Positions 28,286-36,592 of a stretch of DNA of 64,000 nucleotides are shown here, piece by piece. Numbering within the stretch: the stretch's first letter is position 1; each line of letters opens with the position of its first letter. This DNA comes from Pirellulimonas nuda. GTDB lineage: Bacteria; Planctomycetota; Planctomycetia; Pirellulales; Lacipirellulaceae. The translations under genes were made by a program, and so were the position numbers. The stretch spans positions 4,030,001 to 4,094,000 of the forward strand of contig NZ_CP036291.1 in the NCBI RefSeq assembly GCF_007750855.1, given 5' to 3'. Below the pieces are notes generated by a model. The model had not been told where the DNA came from, did no database searches, and was given only the letters and a program-made list of their open reading frames with translations.

Positions 28286-30010
28286 ATGACCGACCACGCC
28301 GCCCCGCCTGCCATCGCCGACATCAACCCGGAGCAGTTGCCGGTGGCGGAGCACGAGCTTCACGGCTGGACTCACTTTGCGGGGCTGTACGCGGGCGAGC
28401 ACGTGGCGGCGACCGAGTTTGTCATCGGCGCCACCTTTGTCGCGATGGGCGCCTCGACCAAAGACATCCTTGTGGGGCTGCTGATCGGCAACATCCTCGC
28501 GATTCTAAGCTGGACGCTGATCACGACGCCGATCGCCGTTCAGACGCGGCTGAGTCTCTATACGTATCTGCACAAGATCGCCGGAGACTCGATGAGCGAT
28601 CTTTACAACTGGGCCAACGTGCTGATCTTCACCGTGATCTCAGCGGCCATGATCACCGTTTCTTGCACGGCCGTTCGCCTGCTGCTGGGGATCCCTGCGC
28701 AGCTAGAGTGGTACCCTACCGACGGTCTGTTCGTGCTGGTCGTGCTGGCGGTGGGGATGATCGTCGTGCTGGTGGCCATGTATGGCTTCAACGCCGTCGC
28801 CGCGTTTTCAGGCCTGTGCGGTCCGTGGCTTGTGGTGATGTTTATCAGCGGCGCGTTTGTCCTTTTTCCGGCGCTCGCCAACGCGGTGCTCGGCAGAACG
28901 CAGCTAACGGGCTTCGACGACTTCATCGCGATCGGCGACCACTCCATCTGGACCGGCGTGAACAGCGAGGGCAAGCCCGGCATCGGCTTGCTGGAGGTGA
29001 TTGGGTTCGCCTGGGCGGCCAACACGATCACCCACTTCGGACTGATCGACATGGCGCTGCTGCGTTACGCCAAACGGACCGTGTACGGGCTGTGCACCAG
29101 CGCGGGCATGCTGTTCGGTCACTACATCGCCTGGATCGCCGCGGGAATCATGGGCGCCGGCACGGCGGTGCTGATGAAGTCCGCCATCGTCGAGCTCGAC
29201 CCGGGCGACGTCGCGTACCGGGCGTTGGGCCTGTCGGGCTACGTGATCGTCATTATCGCCGGATGGACAACCGCCAACGCAAATCTGTACCGGGCCGGAT
29301 TGGCGGCGCAAGCGATCTTCCACAAGCATTCGCGGATGCGCGTCACGCTCGCCGTCGGCGTGGTGACGGTTGTGATCGCGTGCTTCCCGTTCGTGTACAA
29401 GCAGATCTTGCCGCTGCTGACCTAAGCGGGCCTGTTGGTGGTTCCGGTGGGCGGGATTGTCTTCGCAGAGCACTTCCTATTCCCGCGCATCGGGCTTACC
29501 CGATACTGGGCGAAGTACCGCGGCCTAAAGCACAGCACCCCGGCGGTGGCCTCCTGGGCGGCGGGGCTGGCGTTCGGGTTCGGGCTGAACTACCTGCAGG
29601 TCATGTCGTTCTTTTACCTCTTCCTGCCGACCTGGGCGTTCACGATTGTCCTCTACACGATCCTGGCGAGCCGCTACGGTGCGAGAGAACGCTACCCGGC
29701 CGAGGAGGGGGCCGAGCGTGCACGCAGCGAAGCGATCAAGGACTACCAAAGGCAACAAGCCCTCGCCCAAAGCCCGCCGGTCCACGACCGCTCGGCCCTG
29801 ACCTACATCTTGCGGGGCACGAAGTGGCTCGCCCTGGCGGCCACCTTGATACTGGCGCTGGTAGTTATGTTCCGCAGCCCCGACATGCCCGCCTACCAGC
29901 GGAACGCAGACGTGTTCTACCCATGGGGCTTTGCCCTCACGATCATCTACTTCGCCTCCGCCTATTGGGTGTTGCAGCGCACGACACGACTAAACAAGGC
30001 AAAAGCATGA
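28286..30010 (+). pseudogene. NCS1-type (purine-cytosine permease-like) transporter interrupted by an in-frame TAA
   Basis: From ATG 28286 the frame encodes a multi-helix permease with NCS1 features (GLYAGEHVAATEFVIGATFV, GNILAILSWTLITTPIAVQT, WAANTITHFGLIDMALLRYA). It reaches a TAA at 29423-29425. In the same frame, immediately after it, the protein goes on without any loss (AGLLVVPVGGIVFAEHFLFP ... to 30010), giving four or more further helices. The stop therefore sits where a tyrosine codon would be expected, and a single base change explains it. The 3' part ends in an ATGA overlap with mannitol dehydrogenase. If real, the gene is inactive or yields a truncated permease; a sequencing error is possible. 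Confidence 0.8.
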
Positions 30011-31503
30011 AGACGCTGATAGCGTTGAACCAGCAGAACCTCTCGCGGCTTCCCAGCGACATCGCCCGACCGACCTACGACCGCGGCCGGTTGACCACGG
30101 GGATCGTGCACGTTGGCGTGGGGGGGTTCCATCGCTCTCACGAAGCGTACTATACCGACCTGCTGCTAGAGTCCGGAGACGCCCCGCGATGGGGGATCTG
30201 CGGCGTTGGCCTGCGTGATTCCGACCGCAGGATGGCCACGATCCTGAAGCAGCAAGACTACCTCTACACATTGATCGTCAAACGCCCGGACGGCGCCGTC
30301 GAGACCAGGGTGATCGGATCCATCGTTGATTTCCTGATGGGGTGCGACGATCCAGCGGCGGTCATCGACCGCATGGCCCATCCAGAGACGAAGATCGTTT
30401 CACTGACGATCACCGAAGGGGGCTACGGCGCCGACGCCGCGACGGGTGAGTTCGACGCGACCCACCCAGACGCCCGGCACGACATCGACCATCCGCTTCA
30501 GCCCCGACAGGTGTTTGGGTACTTGACCGCCGCGTTGCGGAAGCGCCGCGAGCAGGGGCTGCCGGCGTTCACGGTTCAATCTTGTGACAACATCCAGCAC
30601 AACGGCGATCTAACACGGAAGATGCTGCTGGGCTTTGCGCGTCTGCAAGATGCAGAGTTGGCCGAGTGGATCGAGAGAGAAGCATGCTTTCCCAACGCGA
30701 TGGTCGATCGCATCACGCCGGTCACGGTCCAGTCCGACATCGACTATCTGCGGTCGGAGCACAACATCGATGACCAGTGGCCGGTGGTCTGCGAGCCCTT
30801 TTGCCAGTGGATCATCGAGGACCGCTTCTCGGCGGGCCGTCCCGATTGGCAGAACGTGGGAGTCCATTTTGTTCCCGATGTCACGCCGTACGAGAAGATG
30901 AAGCTGCGGCTGCTCAATGCGGGCCATTCGGTGCTGGGGATTCTTGGCAGCGTGTTCGGCTACCAGACCATCGACGAGTGTGTGGGCGACGACCTCTTTC
31001 GAGAGTACCTCCAGCGGTTCTACGACCTAGAGGCAACCCCCGTTCTGGACGCCGTGGAAGGGGTCGACCTAGACGACTACAAGGCGACGCTGCTCGGGCG
31101 GTTTGGCAATCCGAACATACGGGACAACCTTGCCAGGATTTGCCTAGAGAGTTCGAGCAAGTTGCCCGTCTTCTTGATCCCCACCATCCGAGAAAACCTC
31201 GCCAGGGGCGGCAGCGTCCGCTACGCGGCGCTCGTGATCGCGGCGTGGTGCTACTACAGCGACAAGCACGCCGATCGCCACGGCCAGCCTCTGGTAGTGA
31301 CGGACGCGTTGAAGGACTGTTTGCACGATGCAGCGAAGGCGACCCGCGAAGACCGCTTGTCGTTCTTGAGAATCAAACTCGTGTTCGGCGACCTCGCCAA
31401 CGACGAGCGGTTCGCGAAGACCTACACTGACATGATCGACCGCGTGTATCGTACGGCCGATGTCACCGAGCACATGCAGGCCCTGATGCGTGATGAAGAC
31501 TGA
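30007..31503 (+). CDS. Mannitol 2-dehydrogenase (long-chain polyol dehydrogenase)
   Basis: A 498-residue NAD-dependent enzyme oxidising mannitol to fructose or a related polyol/uronate. The Rossmann motif IVHVGVGGFHRSHEAYY is at about residues 34-50. The family blocks VSLTITEGGY, FTVQSCDNIQHNGDL and FPNAMVDRITPVT are present, and the catalytic Lys/Asn/His helix is YEKMKLRLLNAGHS. Length fits mannitol 2-dehydrogenase; fructuronate reductase is the alternative. It is translationally coupled to the upstream NCS1 permease gene, suggesting that the permease imported its substrate. Confidence 0.9.
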   Translation: MKTLIALNQQNLSRLPSDIARPTYDRGRLTTGIVHVGVGGFHRSHEAYYTDLLLESGDAPRWGICGVGLRDSDRRMATILKQQDYLYTLIVKRPDGAVETRVIGSIVDFLMGCDDPAAVIDRMAHPETKIVSLTITEGGYGADAATGEFDATHPDARHDIDHPLQPRQVFGYLTAALRKRREQGLPAFTVQSCDNIQHNGDLTRKMLLGFARLQDAELAEWIEREACFPNAMVDRITPVTVQSDIDYLRSEHNIDDQWPVVCEPFCQWIIEDRFSAGRPDWQNVGVHFVPDVTPYEKMKLRLLNAGHSVLGILGSVFGYQTIDECVGDDLFREYLQRFYDLEATPVLDAVEGVDLDDYKATLLGRFGNPNIRDNLARICLESSSKLPVFLIPTIRENLARGGSVRYAALVIAAWCYYSDKHADRHGQPLVVTDALKDCLHDAAKATREDRLSFLRIKLVFGDLANDERFAKTYTDMIDRVYRTADVTEHMQALMRDED

Positions 31504-31593
31504 CCGGACAGATACTGGGTTGGGGCGGCGACACACGAGCCACCTAGCCGCCCGCTACACCAGCCGGCCCCCGGTTCGCTAGAGGCGCCCCCC

Positions 31594-31911
31594 CTACTTG
31601 GCCATCGTGACGAGCACGATCGAGTCGGCTGTGGCCGTCAGCGCGTGCGGCTCGCTGGGGGGGAGGTGCAGCAGGTTGCCCGGCGCCATTGTGTGGGTTT
31701 GCCCCATCGCCGTGAACTCGACCCGGCCCGTGACGCACTGCACCACGATCTCCTTGGGCGCCTTGTGCTCGGCGATCGTTTTACCCGCCGGGAGCGCCAA
31801 CCGCATGACCTTGAACGCATCGTTCTGCAGCAGCAGCTTCGGCTTGGGTTCGGGCTGGGCGCCCGTGTCGAACAAGTCGATCAGCCGTCCAGCGTCGTTG
31901 ATATCCGTCAT
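31594..31911 (-). CDS. Small cupin-domain protein
   Basis: A 105-residue single-domain cupin. Metal-binding-type residues are recognisable in IAEHKAPKEIVVQCVTGRVEF (His and Glu of motif 1) and NLLHLPPSEPHAL (motif 2, His). No signal peptide. It starts 18 bases after the stop of the YwiC-like gene and appears to be the last gene of the radical SAM-HemG-YwiC operon. The ligand is unknown. Confidence 0.8.
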   Translation of the reverse strand: MTDINDAGRLIDLFDTGAQPEPKPKLLLQNDAFKVMRLALPAGKTIAEHKAPKEIVVQCVTGRVEFTAMGQTHTMAPGNLLHLPPSEPHALTATADSIVLVTMAK

Positions 31912-31929
31912 CTCGATTTCCTTCTTGCA

Positions 31930-32724
31930 CTAGGCGATTGCGATCATCCCTGCGGCGGTCGCCACCGTGGCGGCCACCAGGGCCCATCCGATCCGTTTGA
32001 TCTGTTGTGCGGGGGGAGGCCAGAACACCAGCCAAGCACTTACCCCCAGCATCGGCGCCGAGACGACCGCCGGCGTTCGACCGGCAAGCGTCAGCCCCGC
32101 CGCCAGGCCCGCCAGCGCGACGATCCAAGCCCCGCGGGCGGCCCTCGACCGCGTCTTCTTCTGCGCCAGCACGCTCCCCATCGCTACGGTGGTCGCGGCG
32201 AAGCCGATCAACCACGCGGCCCACGTGGCGATGCTCTGCGAGATCGACCAGTCCCCCGACAGCAGGATCGGCACGCAGGGCGCGGACAAGCCGGCGACGC
32301 ACCACAACCGGGCCCCCTGCGTGCGGTGGCCGCCGGCCGCCGCCAGCGCCAGGCCGCTCGCCGCCAGCAGCAGGCACCCCAACATCGCCACGCGCGTTGC
32401 GGGGGACCCCTGCAGCAGGGCCACCGACCCGCAAGCAGACGCCGCGGTCAGCAGGAGCAAGAGCCGCCGCCGGGCCGCGGGCGCGGCTTGTTGCGCCCGC
32501 TGGCCGCGACGCCCCCAAGCCACCAGCAGCGGCTCGTGAGCCAAGAAGCCGGCCGCCGACGCCAGCGCGACGCAGGCGCCCTCGATCGAGAGGCCCGCCA
32601 TCCAGATCGACGTGAGCAGCGGGATCCCTAGGATCGCGTAGGCGCCATGCTCCCTTGGCTCCAGCTTCGCCCGGGGAATGGGGGGCACGCTCAGCAGCGA
32701 ATGTGAAACCGAGGTCGCGCTCAT
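31930..32724 (-). CDS. YwiC-like integral membrane protein
   Basis: A 264-residue membrane protein with about eight hydrophobic helices. The YwiC family signature KLEPREHGAYAILGIPLLTS lies at residues 20-39, with a second family block around LAHEPLLVAWGRRG. YwiC of Bacillus subtilis lies in the anaerobic nar-fnr gene neighbourhood; here too a nitrate reductase lies nearby. The function of the family is not established. The start overlaps the HemG-like stop (ATGA), so the two are co-translated. Confidence 0.85.
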   Translation of the reverse strand: MSATSVSHSLLSVPPIPRAKLEPREHGAYAILGIPLLTSIWMAGLSIEGACVALASAAGFLAHEPLLVAWGRRGQRAQQAAPAARRRLLLLLTAASACGSVALLQGSPATRVAMLGCLLLAASGLALAAAGGHRTQGARLWCVAGLSAPCVPILLSGDWSISQSIATWAAWLIGFAATTVAMGSVLAQKKTRSRAARGAWIVALAGLAAGLTLAGRTPAVVSAPMLGVSAWLVFWPPPAQQIKRIGWALVAATVATAAGMIAIA

Positions 32725-34178
32725 ACGACTCCCCCCGGCGCCGCCCTGCCGATCGGCGAAGACTCCATCGCGGCGACCACGCGTCGCGCCGCTTCTTGTC
32801 CGCTCGCGATGCAGCCGGGCGCCCCCACCCCGTTCAGCGCGCTGCCGGCCAATGCGAGCGTGGGGCGCGCAAGCAACCGCTGGTTGATCTGGGCGACGCG
32901 GTCCAGGTGTCCCAGGTGGTACTGGGGCATGGCGTGGTTTTGGCGGGTGACGTGGCTGAGGATCGGGCCCCCCCGGATCCGCAGTAGCGCGGCCAGCTCT
33001 TGGCAGGCAAGCTCCACCAGCCCGCTGTCGGGCGAGTCGAGCAGGCCGGGCTGCAGCGCGCCGCCAATGAACACCCGCATCAGAACGGCGCCCTCGGGCG
33101 CGCGTCCCGCGTATTTCTCGCTCGAGAAGCTGCACGAGAGGATTCGGCGGCCTTCGATGCGGGGCGCCACAAACCCGAACGCGTTGATCGGCCGGCGGAT
33201 CTGGTCGCGCCCGAAGGCGAGTGACACCACCGCGCAGCTGGCGTACTCGATCTGCGAGAGCAGCCGCGTGATCGTGGGATCAACCCGCCGCACGATCGCG
33301 GCCGCCTGCGGCGCCGGGCACGCTACCACCACCGCGTCTGCGTCGAGCCGGCCCCCGTCGCCGTACGACAGCCGCCAGCCGTCGCCGTCGTGATCGAGCG
33401 CATGAACAGGCGCGTTGTGGCAGACCGCGTCCGCCGGGAGGCTGGCGCCCAGCGCGTCGATCAGTCGCGACATCCCGCCCCGCAGCGTCATGAACTGGCT
33501 GTAGCGGGCGCCCCCGTGCTCCTCGCGTGCCTGCCCCCGCTGCCGACGCTCGGCCATCATCGCTCGGATGAGGCTTCCGTGCTTGCGCTCCATCTCCAAG
33601 AACCTAGGCATCGTCGCCGCGACGCTCAACCGCGCGGGGTCCGCCGTGTAGATGCCCCCCACCAGCGGCTGAACGAGCCGTTCGAACATCTCCCTCCCAA
33701 ACCGACGCGTCACGAACGACTCCAGCGATTCGTCGTCGCCGCCCCGTTTGCGCGGCGCCAGCAGCTCGCAGGCGCTGCGCAGCTTGCCCAGCGGGCTCAG
33801 CACCCTCGTCGAGAGCAGCGGCCAGACCCGCGAAGGAGCCATCACCACGAACCCCGGCGGGATCGGCTCGAGCCTGCCGCGGCTCACCACCATCGCGCCG
33901 TGGCCGTTCGGGTTGGTGCGGATCAGTTCGTCGGTCAGGCCGAGGTCGTGGCACAGATCGACCGCGTGCGGCGGGTTGGTGATGAAGTTGTCCGCTGCCC
34001 CCTCGATGAGGAACCCGCTCTCGCGGTGCGTGCGGATCACGCCCCCGAGACGCGGGCCCGACTCCAGCAGACGGACGTCGAGCCCCGGTGCGAGCCGACG
34101 GAGCCGGTGCGCGGCGGCTAGCCCTGAGACGCCTCCACCGATCACGGCGACGCGTCGCTGCCCGGTGAAACGATCCAT
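32721..34178 (-). CDS. Protoporphyrinogen/coproporphyrinogen III oxidase (HemG/HemY/CgoX type)
   Basis: A 485-residue FAD flavoprotein of late heme synthesis. The nucleotide-binding start VAVIGGGVSGLAAAHRL (residues 10-26) and LLESGPRLGGVIRT are canonical, followed by the substrate-region FLIEGAADNFITNPP, QPLVGGIYTADPARLS and GGMSRLIDAL blocks and the C-terminal AGSALNGVGAPGCIASGQEAA. The ATG at 34178 overlaps the last base of the upstream radical SAM stop (TGATG). Whether it makes protoporphyrin IX or coproporphyrin III cannot be decided by inspection. Confidence 0.92.
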   Translation of the reverse strand: MDRFTGQRRVAVIGGGVSGLAAAHRLRRLAPGLDVRLLESGPRLGGVIRTHRESGFLIEGAADNFITNPPHAVDLCHDLGLTDELIRTNPNGHGAMVVSRGRLEPIPPGFVVMAPSRVWPLLSTRVLSPLGKLRSACELLAPRKRGGDDESLESFVTRRFGREMFERLVQPLVGGIYTADPARLSVAATMPRFLEMERKHGSLIRAMMAERRQRGQAREEHGGARYSQFMTLRGGMSRLIDALGASLPADAVCHNAPVHALDHDGDGWRLSYGDGGRLDADAVVVACPAPQAAAIVRRVDPTITRLLSQIEYASCAVVSLAFGRDQIRRPINAFGFVAPRIEGRRILSCSFSSEKYAGRAPEGAVLMRVFIGGALQPGLLDSPDSGLVELACQELAALLRIRGGPILSHVTRQNHAMPQYHLGHLDRVAQINQRLLARPTLALAGSALNGVGAPGCIASGQEAARRVVAAMESSPIGRAAPGGVV

Positions 34179-35281
34179 CACGCCGTGCCCTGGTACGCGG
34201 GGGGAATATAAACGCAGTCGGGCTCTTCGGCCATCATGTCGCCGGTCGCGCCAAACGCCCGGGCGCGCGACCCGCCGCACACGTTGCGGAACTCGCACAC
34301 GCCGCACTTGCCCCGCAACTGCCGAGGGTCGCGCAGCGTCTTGAACGTCGGCGAACGCTGATAGACCTCGACGAGGCTGTCCGCAGGGAAGCGGCCGCAG
34401 CGCACCGGCAGGAATCCGGTGGGAAAGACCTCGCCGGTGTGGCTGACAAACATCACCCCTTTACCGTCGTTCACGCCGGCCGGGATGAACCCACGCGGCG
34501 CGGTAGGCGCCCCCCGATTCGAGGCGTTCTGGATCACGTACCGGCGGTAGTGGGGCGCTTCGGTAGTCTTCACCATGTACGATCGCCGCCGCGACTCTTG
34601 CAGCAGCAGCCCGAACGCCTCCTCACACTCCTGGGCGTCGAGCCGCTGCATCCCCGCGGCGCGCCCGACCGGGATGAGGAAAAAGACCGACCACAGGGCG
34701 ATCCCCAGCGTGTCGCACAGCCCGGCTATCGCCCCGATCTGGCCGACGTTGGCGGGCGTCAGCGTGGTGTTGACTTGCGACTGGACCCCCTCTTGCCGGG
34801 CGATGCGCAGCGCCTCCAGGCTGCGGTCGAAGCTGCCGGCCACGCCGCGGTTGGCGTCGTGGGTCGCCGCGTCGGCGCCGTCGATGCTGATGGCCATCCG
34901 CGAGATCCCGGCACGCCGCAGGCGGCTGATGGAGTCGCGGTTGATCAGTGGCGTGGCGCTGGGCGTGATCGATACCTCGATGCCCGACTCCACGGCGTGC
35001 TCGATCAGTTGGAAGATGTCCCGCCGCTTCAGGGGGTCGCCCCCGGTCAGCACCAGCATCGGCGGCGAAGGGAACCTCGTCAGCTCGTCGATCAACCGCT
35101 TCGATTGCTGGGTGGAGAGCTCGCGCGGGTCGGGGCGGCTCTGGGCGCACGCGCGGCAATGCAAGCAGACCAGGTCGCACGCCCGGGTCAGCTCGTAGAA
35201 CACGAGCATGGGGCTGTGATCGAACGACGCACGCGACCTCAGGTGCGTAGGGCGGGTGGCGTCTCGGGGTCCGGCGTGCAT
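34178..35281 (-). CDS. Radical SAM/SPASM protein of the AhbD/NirJ-like group (TIGR04053-type)
   Basis: A 367-residue protein. The radical SAM cluster is Cys35, Cys39 and Cys42 in TRACDLVCLHCRACAQ, the sequence context of heme-modifying radical SAM enzymes (AhbD, NirJ). GGDPLKRRDIF and the SLD-like ISIDGADA stretch bind AdoMet. A C-terminal SPASM region has Cys in VRCGRFP and GKCGVCEFRNVCGG. Together with the HemG/CgoX-like gene directly coupled to it, a function in anaerobic heme synthesis or modification is the best inference. The start at 35281 is the most upstream ATG; the family proper begins at about residue 24. Confidence 0.85.
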   Translation of the reverse strand: MHAGPRDATRPTHLRSRASFDHSPMLVFYELTRACDLVCLHCRACAQSRPDPRELSTQQSKRLIDELTRFPSPPMLVLTGGDPLKRRDIFQLIEHAVESGIEVSITPSATPLINRDSISRLRRAGISRMAISIDGADAATHDANRGVAGSFDRSLEALRIARQEGVQSQVNTTLTPANVGQIGAIAGLCDTLGIALWSVFFLIPVGRAAGMQRLDAQECEEAFGLLLQESRRRSYMVKTTEAPHYRRYVIQNASNRGAPTAPRGFIPAGVNDGKGVMFVSHTGEVFPTGFLPVRCGRFPADSLVEVYQRSPTFKTLRDPRQLRGKCGVCEFRNVCGGSRARAFGATGDMMAEEPDCVYIPPAYQGTA

Positions 35282-35340
35282 CGCGGCGGCTCTGATTCGG
35301 TGGCTAAGCTCCTGATCACCTTATCGTATCTGCACCCCAA

Positions 35341-35353
35341 TGTATAGAATACA
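35341..35353. promoter_or_regulatory. TGTAT-AGA-ATACA dyad upstream of the radical SAM operon
   Basis: A perfect 5-3-5 inverted repeat 60 bases before the radical SAM start. It resembles in core sequence the TGTATAC elements before hmp and between the nap operons. It may be an operator of the same regulator; a chance occurrence cannot be excluded for so short a motif. Confidence 0.4.
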
Positions 35354-35398
35354 AACCGCCGTTCGTGCCGCGTCAAACGGTCACGCCCGAAGTGGCCG

Positions 35399-36592
35399 CT
35401 ACTTGCTGGGCCGGCGGAGCGCCTCGAGCGCCGCTGGAAGATCGGGGTCCGCCAGCCCCCACTCGCCGCGTCCTTCCTTCTCGATGCGGAAGTTGGCGAC
35501 CCGCAGGATCGTGGGGACGTCGGCGTCCCACACCTTTGCGCGCCCGTCCGCGGCGGGCGCGGCGTAGGGACGCACCAAGCGGAAACCGATGTCCTGCGCC
35601 TCGTCGTTGGCGTACCACCACGGGCTGGTCGGGGTGTTGGGGTCGTAGAGCTTCAGCTCCTCGTCGTCCGCCGCCCGGCGGGCCGCGCTGCGGCTGCGCT
35701 CGGCGTCCAGCAGCGCCGAACCGCCGCGCAGCGTCCTGGGGGAGAGCTTGGTGGGCCACTGCACCGCTTGGTCGGAGGGGGTTGGGCCCGGGGGCAGCGC
35801 GGCGTAGCCCTCTGGGGTGTAGGCGTCTAACACCCACTCGCAGGCGTTGCCGTGCATGTCGTACAGGCCCCACGCGTTGGGCCGCTTCTGCCCCACGGGG
35901 TGCGTCGCCTCGTCGGAGTTGCCGGCGTGCCAGGCGTGCTGGTTGAGCTGCTCGGCCCCGTCGCCGAACGCGTACGCCGCGCCCGAGCCGGCCCGGCAGG
36001 CGTGCTCCCACTCGGCCTCGGTCGGCAGCCGGTAGAACCGCTCGTTCACCAGGCTGATCCACTTGGAGTACTGCTTGGCCGAGAACTGCGTCATCGACAC
36101 CGCGGGGAGCTGAGGGTCCTCGCCCGCGGCGAACGTGAAGCTCGGCTCGTACAGCTTCGAGGGCGCCGTGATCGCGTCGACACGGTTCTCGTCGGTCACG
36201 GGACGGGTCCCCGCGTCGTTGAACTTCTCGAACGCCGCGCACAGGTTCATGAACGGGCGGTACTCGGCCCAGGAGACCTCACGCGCCGCGATCCAGAACG
36301 GCGGGAGGGTCACCCGCCGCTGCGGGCCCTCGTCGTCGGCGCGGCCCGGCTCGGAGTCGGGGCTGCCAAGCAGCAGCTCTCCCCCCGGCACGGGGATCAT
36401 CTCGAACCGCACGTCGGCGCCAGGCACCTGTTCCCAGTACGGGACCAGGAACACCCCGTCGTGCTCGACGAAGGGTCCTTCGGACGGCCGTTCCGCCGCG
36501 ACGCCCGGCGGCAGCTCCGCCTCGGCCGAGTACGCCGGCGCCGCGGCCAGCAACCCGGCCGCCAGTAGCATTACGCGCGCTAGCATGCTCAT
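35399..36592 (-). CDS. FGE/SUMF1-fold secreted protein, probably not an active sulfatase-modifying enzyme
   Basis: A 397-residue protein with a signal peptide (LARVMLLAAGLLAAAPAYS). The FGE-sulfatase fold is clear from MIPVPGGELLLGSPDSE, the REVSWAEYRPFM segment, YRLPTEAEWEHACRAG, GLYDMHGNACEWVLDAY and the terminal DIGFRLVR. In the active-site region, where formylglycine-generating enzymes have two cysteines after the RGGS motif, this protein reads RGGSALLDAERSRSAARR with no cysteine. It is therefore more likely a binding or carbohydrate-related FGE relative. The ATG at 36592 overlaps the upstream Gfo/Idh/MocA stop by four bases. Confidence 0.83.
   Translation of the reverse strand: MSMLARVMLLAAGLLAAAPAYSAEAELPPGVAAERPSEGPFVEHDGVFLVPYWEQVPGADVRFEMIPVPGGELLLGSPDSEPGRADDEGPQRRVTLPPFWIAAREVSWAEYRPFMNLCAAFEKFNDAGTRPVTDENRVDAITAPSKLYEPSFTFAAGEDPQLPAVSMTQFSAKQYSKWISLVNERFYRLPTEAEWEHACRAGSGAAYAFGDGAEQLNQHAWHAGNSDEATHPVGQKRPNAWGLYDMHGNACEWVLDAYTPEGYAALPPGPTPSDQAVQWPTKLSPRTLRGGSALLDAERSRSAARRAADDEELKLYDPNTPTSPWWYANDEAQDIGFRLVRPYAAPAADGRAKVWDADVPTILRVANFRIEKEGRGEWGLADPDLPAALEALRRPSK

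Noticed and set aside
29423-29425. Frameshift as the explanation of the broken NCS1 permease
   Set aside because: Both parts are in the same frame and join without gap; only the stop codon separates them.
35399-36592. FGE-fold protein as the maturation enzyme for the sulfatase at 44129
   Set aside because: The active-site cysteines expected after RGGS are missing, and the gene belongs to a different operon.
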